NCBI GenBank assembly: GCA_018398585.1
Contig: JAGTTD010000006.1
Span: 8,284,501 to 8,348,500, forward strand
Direction of reading: 5' to 3'
DNA length: 64,000 nucleotides
Origin: Simmondsia chinensis
Taxonomy: Eukaryota; Streptophyta; Magnoliopsida; Caryophyllales; Simmondsiaceae
The notes beneath the pieces are model-generated. The model was not told where the DNA came from. It did no database searches and saw only the letters and a list, made by a program, of their open reading frames with translations. Numbering within the stretch: position 1 is the stretch's first letter; each line of letters begins with the position of its first letter. The position numbers were made by a program, and so were the translations under genes. Positions 1-11,222 of the stretch are shown here, piece after piece.

Positions 1-1303
1 GATAATGAGAGCTGATGAAACCCGGTGGTTGCTTCTTATAGACCTCTTCATTAAGTGTGCCATTAAGAAAAGCATTTTTGACATCGAACTGATGAATAGG
101 CTAGTGTCAAGAAGTAGCAATAGTCAAAATAGTACGAACAGTAGTAGATTTAACAACAAGACTGAAAGTTTCACTATAGTCGATGCCATACCGCTGCGTA
201 AATCCCTGAGGAACTAACAGAGCTTTATACCATTCAACTTGACCTGTAGATGTTTGTTTAATACAAAAACCCACTTGGAGCCAACAATATTACCATGAGG
301 GGGCGGAGGAACAAGATCCCAAGTCTTATTACGAATAAAAGCATTAAATTCGTTGAGCATAGCATGCTTCTAGTTCTCATCTGTAAGTGCCTGCTTATAA
401 GAAAAAAGGTACCACAGGCAAAGTACTATGAGCAATCATAGAAGGTTTGAGAAGAGGTTTTACAATACCAGCACGAGCTCGAGTCGCCATGGGATGAATA
501 GAGGAAGTAGGGGGAGTCGAACTCGGTGCAGGCGGATGTGCAACTACATTTAGTGGCATCGTTGGAGGGGCTGCAGGCGCAGCCGGTGGTATTGGAGCCG
601 CGGGGGGCGGTGCGGTAGTTGCTGTGGGTGGCGCCGCAGGAGGCGGCGGCAACGGTGGTTGGAGGCCCGCGAACGGTGAAGACGTGAGAGGAGGAGAAAG
701 GACTTGTTGAAGCCAGGTCCTTGTACCTTAAGAGAAAGTGCCTAATCGTGTAAATGGAAAATCTGCTTCATCAAAAATAACATGCCTCGAAATAATGACT
801 TTATTAGTAGAAAAATCCAAACATTTATAACCTTTGTAATTCTTTGGGTAGCCCAAGAAAACACATAAGGTAGAGCGTGGAGCAAGCTTATGAGACGTGA
901 TGGCACTCAGATTCGGATAGCAGGCACTACCAAAAACCCGATGATGATCATAATTAACTTGCTTCTTGTACAAACGTTGAAAGGGGATCTTTTTCTTAAT
1001 AGAAGTGGACGATAGAAGGTTGATAATATGAGCTGCAATAGAAACTGCTTCAACCCAAAATTCCAAAGGCATGCATGCTTGAAACAAGAGGGAACGCATC
1101 ATGTTACCAATAGTATGATGCATATGTTTAGCTTTCCCATTCTGTTGGGAGGTGTGAGGGCAGGAAACCCTACCGAGAATACTCCTTTGCAGAAAAAGAC
1201 TATTAAAGTTATGGTTGATATATGCAGTGCCATTATTACATTGAAAAAGTTTGATTTCCACACCAAATTGATTTAACACAAGATTACGAAACTGAATAAA
1301 CAG
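1..1303 (-). pseudogene. Ty1/copia pol fragment (integrase core, linker, start of reverse transcriptase)
   Basis: Read on the minus strand this is a piece of copia pol. Around 728-1279 is the integrase core, with HTSQQNGKAKHMHHTI (a decayed PQQNGxAERxHRH block), then FWVEAVSIAAHIIN and VFLGYPKNYKGYKC. A proline-rich linker at 395-652 ends in HPMATRARAGI, the usual junction before the reverse transcriptase. From about 390 to 1 follow [27 protein letters not shown] and [10 protein letters not shown], with at least one frameshift and a stop. The style fits the Ale/Retrofit lineage. The window edge truncates its 3' end; its 5' end is lost at the TRIM. The enzyme would copy and integrate the element RNA, but this copy cannot. 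Confidence 0.9.
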
Positions 1304-1597
1304 GTCAAGAAACCATTTGTCCCAAAAAGCTTAAGCTGATAAGTGAAGGCCCAAGAATAGTTTTATACTCTAACATGCGCCCTCACGCGAATGCCAATTG
1401 GGCTTGAAGTGTGGATATTACACAGGCCCGCCTTATACCTTGTGCTTAAATTGTATTAATATTGAAAGTGGGGGTTGTTGAGATTCGAACTCCTGACCTC
1501 TTGGTCATCGAGGCTCTAATACCATGTCAAGAAACCATCTGTCCCAAAAAGCTTAAACTAATGGGTGAAGGCTTAAGAATAGTTTTATACTCTAACA
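1304..1597 (-). mobile_element. TRIM (terminal-repeat retrotransposon in miniature)
   Basis: Two direct repeats of about 73 bp (1304-1375 and 1525-1597) bracket about 150 bp of non-coding DNA. On the minus strand the repeat starts TGTTAGAGTATAAAAC and ends TTTCTTGACA, the TG...CA of an LTR. It is followed at once by TGGTATTAGAGCC, a primer-binding site for initiator tRNA-Met. A purine-rich run (GAGGGCGCA) precedes the second repeat. There is no coding capacity, so it must be moved by another element's proteins. It abuts the copia integrase; a clean target-site duplication is not visible. Confidence 0.8.
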
Positions 1598-1836
1598 TAA
1601 AGTTTGTGTACTAAACAATTAATACCCTAACCCTTGGACTACTGATATGTAATTTACCTAAAAATATTTCATTATTCATGATAATCTTGACATATTTCTA
1701 TTGTTTTTTATTTGTTTATTATTGTGTATCTATATATGTATATATAGATATGTATATATTTCATTTATGAAAAAAATTTCTTATTTCAATAGTAAATAAT
1801 TGTTATTTGAAAATAATAATTTAAAAATATTATTGT

Positions 1837-1964
1837 TCTTGGACACAGCCTGCCTTTAGGGAAGCACCTTAAAGGGCTAAACGTGTAAGGATGCGTGCAA
1901 CTCACTACCCCCAGATCATGTATTGGCAGGAGTCCTTGTGGCACTGGGCTTGTTGTTGTATTTC
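1837..1964 (+). mobile_element. Degenerate Au-like SINE
   Basis: The body ACAGCCTGCC...GGATGCGTGCAA...GGCAGGAGTCCTTG ends in GCACTGGGCTTGTTGTTG, the Au-type 3' end. It is flanked by AAAAATATTATTGT (1823-1836) and AAAAATATTTTTGT (1965-1978), a 14-bp target-site duplication with one mismatch. It lacks a recognisable pol III head, so it is 5'-truncated or badly decayed. Confidence 0.65.
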
Positions 1965-2009
1965 AAAAATATTTTTGTATTTTAAAAAAAGGGAACTATT
2001 GAAATTATT

Positions 2010-2390
2010 TGTTATAATTCAAGCTCAACTTGAATCATAACCTAGGGTTTTGAAAGTAAATCACACTAAGAAATGAGACCAAGATATGAATCAATAGAAT
2101 TCAATGGAGAATTAGTGATTATAGATGAGGTTACGAAGGATAAGATGAGATAAAGAGGAGATAACAAGATGAGAAGTAGAGGTTGAGAAGAATCAATTCA
2201 TTTCATCAGCATTCCAGATTACAAGAGATGAACTACTACTTATGCACTAAGATCACCGCCCTTGACCACCTTGCACAGCCATTGACCTCACTTAAGCACA
2301 AAAGCTACTTAACTACTTACTACATGAACTAATCACCACCTCATTACAACCATTGGATTATTAATACTTTCTATATCCTATATCATAACA
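2010..2390 (-). mobile_element. Solo LTR related to family X LTRs
   Basis: A 381-bp block with TG...CA ends on the minus strand (TGTTATGATATAGG ... GAATTATAACA). It splits the first long-unit repeat, which continues on both sides. Flanks TTATT (2005-2009) and CTATT (2391-2395) are a near-perfect 5-bp duplication. Its AGTAAGTAG segment, CTCATCTTATCC-type pyrimidine stretch and ...TTATAACA end resemble the LTRs of the family X elements at 33.4 and 56.3 kb. Family assignment is an inference from this resemblance. Confidence 0.6.
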
Positions 2391-3568
2391 CTATTATACT
2401 GCTCATGTATGTTATAATCTAAGTTTATAGAACCATAGTAAAATGTGGTTAGAATATTATATGTGACAAAGAGTTACAAAATGCAAAGCAGAGTTACAAA
2501 AAAATTCTATTTTTTTTACCGTGAAACCGAACTTTTTACCATACAAATGATATTTTTGGGTATGCAATGATACTTTTGACCAACAAATTAGAACTTTTAC
2601 ACCACACAAATGGTACTTTACTGAACTAGAATGGCACTTTTGGGCAAATAATGGTACTTTTAACTAATAAATTGGAACTTTTTAACCTAACAATGGAACT
2701 TTTCATTATATATACATAAGCATGATATGTCGTACTTAAAGATTTAAGTAATATAAGCTTTGAATTAATAATTTATAGTTACTACTATGTTAAAAAAATA
2801 TAATAAAAATATTTGACAAGATAAGACTTACATTATTTAATAACTAACACATAATGATCAAAAAACTTATTTAAACTTTTTGTTGTCCATGATAGTCTTA
2901 GCATTTATTTAGTATTTTTTAAAGACCATTATTGTGTTATATATGTATTTCATTTACGAATAATAATTTTCTTTTCAATATTAAGTAATTATTTTTTTAA
3001 AAATGATAATTTAAAATATTATATTTATTTTATAAAAAGAAAAATGAACGTCGACACCATTATATTGCTCATCGATGTGTTAAATTTATACTTTTAGAAC
3101 TATAGTAAATTGTGGTCAAAATATTAAAAAAGGCAAAGAATTACGAAATGCGAGGTTGTGCCATGATAAAATGCTACTTTTCACAACGAAATGGAACTTT
3201 CACCACACAAATGGTATTTCGTTGAGCTAGGATAGTACATTTAGGCAGACAATGGTACTTTTCACCAACAAAATTGAAACTTTTTGCCATAACAGTGAAA
3301 CTTTTGATTATATGTACATACACATGATATTTCTTATTTAAAGATTAAGTAAATCAAGTTATGAATTAATAATTTACACTACAAAAAAGTGACATTACCA
3401 ACAGTAGTATTTCAGGTTCTGTTGGTAATGGTTGTACATTACCAACAACAAAATGTTATTATTGGTGATGACTTAGAAGGAGTAAAAAATAAAAATAATA
3501 AAGACTTTGTCCCAACAAAAATAAATTTCTATTGGTATTGATACAATCAATCCCAATATAATAGATTT

Positions 3569-3810
3569 CTGTTGGTATTGACTACCTCATTGCCAACAGA
3601 AATAAGTACTGTTGGTATTGACTAACTCAATGCCAACAGAAATTAGTGTTGTTGGTAATGGCTAGCTTAATGCCAACAGAAATAAGTGCTGTTGGTACTG
3701 ACTAGCTCAACGTCTATAGAAATAAATTTTGTTGGTATTGACTAGATCATTGCTAAATAAAATAAATTTTGTTGGTATCGACTAAATTAATACCAATAGA
3801 TGTATTTATC
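3569..3810 (+). repeat. CACTA subterminal 40-bp palindromic repeats
   Basis: About six units with an exact 40-bp period begin at 3569, 3609, 3649, 3689, 3729 and 3769, with decayed relatives back to about 3415. Each unit reads TGTTGGTATTGA - spacer - TCAATGCCAACA, so it is itself nearly palindromic. Subterminal repeats of this kind bind the TNPA-type accessory protein in En/Spm elements; that role is inferred here. Confidence 0.8.
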
Positions 3811-4154
3811 AATAAACAAATTTTTTGGTAAAATTAGTAATTATAAAATATTTTATTAGAGCAATTTATATATTAATGCCATGAAGTTTGATATATCAAT
3901 TTTATAGTGCCTTTTGTGAAATAACTTTTTAGTCAAAAAATATAATTAAAAAATAGTTTAAATAACGATCTGTATTGGTGTAACTATGCACCATTTTTAT
4001 TCTTTCTTACCGCTATTTAGACGATTTTATAAAACATATGAAACTTATTGTATTAAAACATTATTTCACAAAATTTATGAACTAAAAAAACTTAGTACAC
4101 CTAATAATGGGAATAAGTTATAATTGAACATATATTTAAATAATATTGTCTTTA

Positions 4155-4211
<57 letters not shown>
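4155..4211. repeat. (AAT)n microsatellite
   Basis: About 19 uninterrupted AAT/ATA units inside the CACTA 5' region. Confidence 0.95.
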
Positions 4212-4212
<1 letters not shown>

Positions 4213-4462
4213 TTTTCAAAAATTTTTATTTTTCCTCTTCAATTTTATTTTCCCTCCATTTTTTAATTTTATTTACTTATTTTATTTTTATATTTGTACT
4301 TTACTCATTACTAATAACTATTACCAAATGATAAAATTATATTACCAACAAATAAATTTTTAGTATTGGACCAATACTGATAGAGACATTTAATTAAAGC
4401 GGCTTATTACCAGTGCCCAACAATATCTAAATAAAATTGCATTAGTAAAACTGCGTCACATG

Positions 4463-4557
4463 GACGCGGTTGACTCGGACTTAAACCGCGTCTTAGAGGC
4501 GTGGTTTACCTGTAAACCACGTGTAGGAAACGCTGTTCAATTCGTGGAAACCGCGTC
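4463..4557 (+). promoter_or_regulatory. GACGCGGTT sites and a perfect 20-bp inverted repeat
   Basis: GACGCGGTT at 4463-4471 recurs inverted as AACCGCGTC at 4484-4492 and 4549-4557. Between them, 4501-4520 is a perfect inverted repeat with arms GTGGTTTAC / GTAAACCAC around CT. This is a local GC-rich island in AT-rich DNA, about 1 kb upstream of the transposase exon. It may be the CACTA promoter or transposase-binding region; function is inferred. Confidence 0.45.
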
Positions 4558-5523
4558 TTGCCGCCCTGCTACCATTCTCTTCCCTCTCGATTTTCATCTC
4601 TCACTCTCTCAAATTTCATTCTCCCGCTCCCGCTCAAGCTCAAATTTTATTCTCTAAAATTACTTAAATTGCACGATTTTTTCATTCTTTTAACTTTCTT
4701 CATTCTTCCTTTTCTTCTTCATTTGTTTGCTTATCCACGTTTCCATTCTCGTCGCCTTTCCAGTGAGTTAATTTATGCTATTTGTTGTATTTCAGTCACT
4801 TTTTTTTGTTGATATGTTCTTCAATTTATCCAATTTTTTTGTTAACTTCATTGGATTTTGATGTAAATTAGGGTTTAGAAGTGAATGAAGCTATTGAAAT
4901 TAGGGTTTTAAGTGCACGTTTTTGGTGTATTTTAGGGGTTTTGGTAACTGCTGAAATTTCTTGTTACTTTTGCATGAATGTTCATTTGCTAGTTATTGGC
5001 GGTAATGTTCACTTATTGTGACAACAAAAAGTTCCGAATTTTCCATTTGGATTTTAGTTGAGTTCTCTATTGGGATGCTAATATGTTTGTAGAGAGTGAG
5101 ACAAAGGAGAACGTAATTGGAAATTTGTTGTGTTGGTGACGGTATTTCCTTTCTAATTAATTTTTGATTATTTTTGGTCAAAAACTAGAGATTGAGAAAA
5201 TTAAATATGGAAATTAGAAGTGAAATTTTAATTGAAAAGTGAGCTTGTAATTGATTATACTCATGAAGATGATGTAAATGAGGTTCAAGTTTGTTGAATG
5301 TGACATGTTGTTATCTATTATTATTTGATCTGCAACATTTGTGATATTGTTGTACTTTGTTGTGCTAATATATTGTTGATATCTTGACACTAATATACGT
5401 TTCTATGTAAGAAGATTTTATACTAGGAAAATTTTTGTATTATGAGTATAGACTTTAATATAGTTATAAGAATTAACTAATTTGTGATGCTTCTCAATTT
5501 GACTTCTATAGGAGAAGTGATTG

Positions 5524-5844
5524 ATGGATGGTCAAAAAAATTGGATAAATTTGCCCAGGTTTAGTTAAGAATTTATGAATGGAGTGGAATAATACATAAG
5601 CACTACAAAAAGTACTACATCTTTAAATGGTAGGATCAAGTGCCCATAGATATGTGGTTCTGTGATGTTTGTTCAATTAGACATTATTCGTGAACACTTA
5701 GTTTGGAAGGGGGTTCATACAAATTTTTTGATTTTTCATGGAGATGAGTTGTTATCTACTGATGTTAATGATGAGAGTATTGATGATGGAGAGTCAGATG
5801 ATCCACTTGATGATATGCATGGGTTGTTACATGATGCATTTTGA
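5524..5844 (+). pseudogene. CACTA transposase-associated (Transpos_assoc) domain exon, broken
   Basis: An AG splice-acceptor-like site (TCTATAG) lies just upstream of the ATG. The 107 codons stay in one frame and read MDGQKNWINLPRFS, FMNGVE, GRIKCP, then DIIREHLVWKGVHTNFLIFHGDE and DDMHGLLHDAF. This is the order of the Transpos_assoc domain at the N-terminus of plant CACTA (TNP2/TNPD-type) transposases. Three in-frame stops (after PRFS, after NGVE, after IKCP) kill it. The two cysteines expected after KCP are partly lost. No downstream catalytic domain is visible, so the element is defective. Confidence 0.75.
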
Positions 5845-7576
5845 AGTTGGGGTTCTGATTCTAAATACTTAAACCCAATTTGATTTCTTTGTGTTGTTGG
5901 CGATTTTAATGTAAAGCAAGAAGGGTGTTGACAAAATTAGTTCATACTAAACTTAATATAATACATAACAAACACAAATTTCATGAACTTAAAAAAAAAT
6001 CAGCAAAATATACCAAAAACACATAAAACAGAGGCTGTTGACAGTGCACGATTAGCCAAATTCGACCCTCTCTTAGACCTGACTATAGGGTGTTTTTGGC
6101 TCTCAAATTTGGATCAACAAACACCCCAACACACCCCCTATTTATAAAAGTAGAGTTTGGAATAAAAAACATAGAAAAAATCTCAAAAATCAGCTCCCAT
6201 TTGAGCTTCCTGCAGCACAGCCTAGTTCTGCAGATTTGGCTGTAACTTGCTGATTTTTAAATTTTTTATTTTACTTTGCACCACCCAAATTCAGTCCTAA
6301 CATCAACTTTAACATGTTAATGAAGTGTTTAAGAGGTTCTTTCACTTTATTTGTGCATTTTGCGACCCCAAATTGCAAGTTGAAGTAAACTGTGCAAGTT
6401 TCTTGAACAGATTTTGTCAAGCTGATTTTTTTGCCATTTTTCTTCATTTTTTTTTATTAAATCCTCCACCCAAATACTACTATAACATGTTAAGAATATG
6501 TTTAAATAACTTATTTAAGCTTTGGTTCAATATTAGTAAAAAAAAAATCAAGAAATATTGAGCTGAAAAGTTGCCCTCCAGCTGCAAGTTGCTATTTTTT
6601 CAAATTTTATTACAATGATTGTATTAATCGATGCATTAGGCCATCATGGGAGGGTTAAAATTAGCAACTCCTAGTGATGTTCATGTTGTAGGTCTTGGTG
6701 ACAGGATTTAGAAGCCTTCCACCACTTTTTGAAGCAACTCCTAGTGATGTTCATGGATTAACATTAGCAAGTAAGTATATTAGCTAGTATTTCAGTGATA
6801 TAATTGAGTGAATCATATTGACTATTGTTGCTTCTTAGAAACATTTTCTCCATTGGATTCAAATTGAGTGAATCATATTGGTGAACATTTCTTGGGAGAC
6901 AATTGCATTTGAGGGAAATATATATTGACATTATTGATGCTTATGAGTTAATAACCATATTAATTGGGAGCTCATATTCTTATGATTGTTTACCAATGAA
7001 TAGCTCTAGAATGCATATGAATTTGCATGAGTTAGTACATGATGCTTATAAGTTAAGAGATGTAGAGGAAATCATGACATACTCCTTTCCAAATTCAGAT
7101 ATAGGAGTTGAACTTTTTATTACATTATGCAAATATGAATGTTTTAGTGTCATAATATATTCCAATTGAAAGTTATGTTCTCTATTTACTAAGAAAATCC
7201 TTATGATGTTGTGTATAGGCTCTATGACAATGTTTTAGTGTAATAATTTGCCTTTATGCTAAAAAATTGAGATCGAGCTCATGTTGTTGTTTAATGTCTC
7301 TATTGGTCATTGTCATAGGAAAATGGAAGATCATTGGATGATGAGCTTAATCACGAATGTGAAGAGGAAGATTTGCCGATGAAGATTATGTGTAGGAAGA
7401 TATATGATGTTGGTTGTTCTTGTTGTAGACAAATTACTTAGAGCTTTTTGGTAGATGATGCATTTTTCTTTTTAGCTATTTGTACTGGTTAGATTAGATT
7501 TTGGATGGAGTTGTAGATTTGTATTGGATGCTTTCCTTTTGTTATGGATTAAACATGGATGGAGTTGTATACATTT
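5845..7576. other. CACTA remainder, no recognisable gene
   Basis: AT-rich DNA without a supported coding region. A degenerate direct duplication (GCTGATTTTT ... CACCCAAAT ... AACATGTTAA) occurs at about 6250-6340 and 6420-6510. The 22-bp word starting GCAACTCCTAGTG recurs at about 6664 and 6733. A short frame near 7014 (LHELVHDAYKLRD) faintly resembles the end of the Transpos_assoc exon and could be a duplicate. The last 100 bp repeat GGATGGAGTTGTA. Confidence 0.4.
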
Positions 7577-10204
7577 TGTCATGAGTCTATCAACAATTAC
7601 CGGTGCCGCATCATGACCCTTAGAAGATCGAGGTAGTTTGGTAACAAAATCCATGGTGATGTGATTCTATTTCCATTCCGGCATTTCTAATGGCTAAAGA
7701 CGTTCCTTACGATCTGTATACATCTTTGTTCCTTTGAGGTGAGCCAAACACGAAACCGAATGAGAATCGTCTAGAATTTCCTTTTTATGTGGCTCATCAT
7801 TTGGGATGCAAATCCTTTTGTCGAACCACAAAAAACTGTCTTCACGTAGTGCGAATTGTGTAAACTGCACTTTTTCAATTTTGGGAACAATCTTTAGCAA
7901 ATACTTATCTATTTTATGTACATTTTTGGTATGGTCTATCAATGTTTGACGTATGGTCATAGCCAGCAAGATACCTCTATGTCCTTGTCGTCTTACCTAA
8001 ATTCTCGCTCTTCTCAAATTATTGAGGTTTATGAGATTGTGTAGTGATCATACAAGGAAGATTTTCAACAAACTATCGACTCAATGCATCAGTAACTATA
8101 TTCACTTTGCCTAGGAGATATTTTATATGTAAATCATAATCATGGAGCAATTCTAGCCACCTCCGTTGCCTCATATTTTAACACCTTTTGAGTGTAAATA
8201 TATTTTAAAATCTTATGATCTGTATAAAATTCACAAGTCACCCCATACAAATAATGTCTCCAAATTTTCAATGTGACACTACTGTAGCAAGTTCAAGGTC
8301 ATGAGTCGGGTAATTCTCTTCATATTGCTTTAGTGATCTTGAGGCAGATGTCATTACCCGTCCATGGCATTAAGAAGCAAACGAGGGCTTTTTTAGATGC
8401 GTCATTATAGATAACATATCCTTCTTCTCCTAATTGCACCGCAAGGATTGAGGCTAATATTAAGCTTTCACAAATATCGTCCCATTCAATCTTTCTATCT
8501 TCTTTCGATAGTCGGTCGGGATTAGTTTACAATTGCTTCCACCTTTTGTGAGTCAACTGATATTCCTTATCCCAATATCAAATGTCCTAACCATGACTCA
8601 CACGTTTTTAATTTACCATATAATTGTTTTCACAAAGTTTCTGTAATATTGCCCCTCAAATCGTCTTCCTAATCCTCCACATTTTTCGAGCATGCCAACA
8701 TATCATAAATAAAGACAACCACAAATTGATCTAGGAAAGGCTTAGACACCCTATTCATTAAATCCATATATAGTTGGTGCATTCATCCATCCAAAAAGAC
8801 AAATGGTTATCATCATCCTCCACATTTTTTGAGTACACTAAAATATCATCGATAAAGACAACCACAAATTGATCTAGGGAAGGCTTAAACACCCTATTCA
8901 TTAAATCCTAGTGCATTCATCAATCCAAAATGCATGACATGAAATTCAAAATGTACATAGCGAATTCTACATGTTGTTTTTGGCACATCCTCAGCTCCAG
9001 CCCACAATTGGTAATACCTAGACCTCAAGTCAATTTTAAAAAACAAAGATGCCCCTTGTGACTAATCAAATAACTCATTAATCCTAGGCAAAGGTTCTTT
9101 ATTCTTAACAGTAACTTTGTTCAACTCTTTATAATCGATGCAACGCCTAATGCTACCATCTTTCTTTTTCACAAATAAATTTGGTGCGCCCCAAGGTGAG
9201 ATACGAGGCCTTATTTGCCCTTTGCCAAGCCATTTTTGTAGTTGTACTTTTAGTTCTTTCAATTCTACCGGTGCCATCCTATATAGTGTTTTAGAGATAG
9301 GTCTAGTCTCAGGAATGCGCTTAATAAAAAATTTGACTTCTTGTTCAGGGGGCAATTCGAGAATATCATCATGAAATACATTGAAAAATTCTCTAACCAC
9401 AGGAAATTTTTTTAGAGATGATTCACACAATTGTCGTTAATTATACTACAAATGTAGCCTTTACACCCTTTACTCAGCTTTCTTTTAACTTGCATAGCCG
9501 AAATTACTCAAAATGGTGCAGTTAAAGCATTGTAATGAAATATTTCTTCCACTCCATCTAAGCTTTTTAATTTAATATGTTTGGTATAACACTTAATTTC
9601 CACTCCATGGTCGGTTAACCAACCCATCCGTAGTATTACATCGAAATCTTTCATATCTAATTGTATCAGGTTTGCTCCAAAATGTTTATTTCCTAACAAC
9701 CTCACAACCTATATATATTCGATTGATGTTGGTGGAAGCCCCAATAGATAGGGCAATGATTAAGTTAGTTTTAAGTCTAGAGGAACCACATATTAATTTT
9801 GCAGCAAAGGTAGTGGATATGAAGGAATAGGTAGCACCGAAATCGAAATGAACATAAGTATATACAGAATCTACAACAATAGTACCTCTCACCACTTTGC
9901 CTCCTTTCTTGTAATCTTCCTTTGTCAAGGAAAACACTCGCCTGTAGTCCTATGTTGTTCCTTTTCTCGTGCCCCTCCTTTTAGTTCAGTACCGCCTTTC
10001 CCACTCTTGCTAGCCTTACTTTAATAAGAAGATGCGACGGTCCCTTGTTTTCCACACTTGTAACAAGCTTTCTCTTTTTTAGGACAATTTTCCATAATAC
10101 GCCCTTCTTTCCCACAATTGAAGCAATTCCCATTTACTCCAAAGTAAGGCCTCCCTGCATGATGTTTTCCACAAGAGATACAACCCTTCCCTTATGCTTT
10201 ATAT
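7577..10204 (-). pseudogene. Ty3/gypsy Tekay-like gag-pol remnant
   Basis: Reading leftward from 10204: two gag zinc-knuckle-like blocks (NCFNCGKEG, ACYKCGKQG), an aspartic protease stretch (HFDFGATYSFIS, where the family has DSGAT; then VILRMGWLTDHG), the start of reverse transcriptase at 9430-9062 ([27 protein letters not shown]), RNase H traces near 8100-8430, and integrase (7969-7694, then MDFVTKLPRSSKGHDA at 7654). Stops and frameshifts occur throughout and no LTR is attached at either end. It is a close relative of the fuller element at 39.8-44.6 kb, which has the same gene order. The left junction with CACTA DNA is at about 7577, the right junction with inverted gypsy DNA at about 10205. 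Confidence 0.85.
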
Positions 10205-11222
10205 CCATTATCTTTGCTACACAATAAAAACTTGATTCTCTAGACTTAGACTCACTTAGTCATTGCCCCACCTATTGGGGTTTGCCACCAATGTTTATAG
10301 AGATTAAGAGATGAAGTTAGGAAGTATAAGTTATGGGGAAAGCCTAATAGAATTAGATATGTGAAAGACATTTATATAATGTTGGGAATGGATTTGTTAA
10401 TTGAACATAGAGCATAAATTGAATGTTATACTAAATGTACTAAATTGAAAAGCTTAAATGTGGAGGAAGTAATCTTTCATGGTAATGCTTTGACTACACC
10501 AGTAAGACTAGTTTCGGCCTTTGCAAGTTAAAAGAATATCGAGGAAAGGAAGTGAGGGTTACATTTGTAGTATAATTGAAAATTATGGCGAACCATTTGT
10601 ACAAAAACTTCTTATATTTAGAGAACTTCCTGATATATTTTCTTATCTCAAGGTATCTCATTATTATATTAAAACATCAGGGTACCTATATGATAAATGA
10701 TCAAACCTCAGGATATCTTAGTGATAATTTCTCTCAAAATTACAAATATATCATGTATTAACTATTCGTATCAACGACAACTTGTATTATTTGCATTTTT
10801 TTAATTTTGAAAGACTTCATATTTAAACAAAAAAAGTGACCTAAATAATTAAATCTATGGAGGTATCCATTTAGTAAAGATCAGAAAAGGGTTGAGAATT
10901 TCTAACTAGTTTAATAAAGAGGATGAGTTCAGTTTTAATCCATTTCTAAGACTCATCGTGTGACAGGGACACAAATATGACACTACATGACATAACACAT
11001 TTGTCTGCCCTAGTTCCTTTTAAACTTCAAATCTGAATAAAAATGGATTAAAATTAAAATCTATAAGATGAAAAAGTCTAATATGTAAAAGATTAAACTT
11101 ATGATCAATCTGCTAGAGGTCCATTTTGGCCAAGTTGTGAAAAGGATTTTTATTTTTCAAATATACGTTTTGTAAAAGTACTTTTATAAAAGGGAATTGC
11201 TATTGCCAAGACAAAACTTGTT
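10205..11222 (+). mobile_element. Pol-deleted gypsy derivative fragment (protease to 3' non-coding)
   Basis: It starts inside the protease (IAPPIG, MLGMDLLIEH) and runs to the first codons of reverse transcriptase near 10640. There the sequence jumps to non-coding DNA (AAAACATCAGGGTACC). The whole block aligns, junction included, with 30598-31620, so both derive from one deleted master. It lies back to back with the minus-strand remnant at 7577-10204. Confidence 0.75.

Larger units (their letters stand above)
1660..3376 (+). repeat. Long-unit AT-rich tandem repeat (two copies, both interrupted)
   Basis: 1660-1836 matches 2885-3020, and 2391-2760 matches 3045-3376, so two units lie head to tail. 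Each contains short degenerate sub-repeats built around AATGGTACTTTT and GGAACTTTT. The first unit is interrupted by a SINE and a solo LTR, and the second by the CACTA end at 3377. Copies in the opposite orientation lie at the far right of the window. No coding potential is seen. Confidence 0.7.
3377..7576 (+). mobile_element. CACTA (En/Spm) transposon, left part only
   Basis: It begins with CACTACAAAAAAG, the CACTA terminal inverted repeat, preceded by TTA (3-bp target). Then come palindromic subterminal repeats, a promoter-like stretch with GACGCGGTT motifs, a pyrimidine-rich leader, and a broken Transpos_assoc exon at 5524. No right terminus (TTTTTTGTAGTG) was found; the element is cut off by gypsy sequence near 7577. 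The right boundary is therefore approximate. Confidence 0.75.

Noticed and set aside
4146..4331. Poly-Asn protein
   Set aside because: Translation of the (AAT)n microsatellite.
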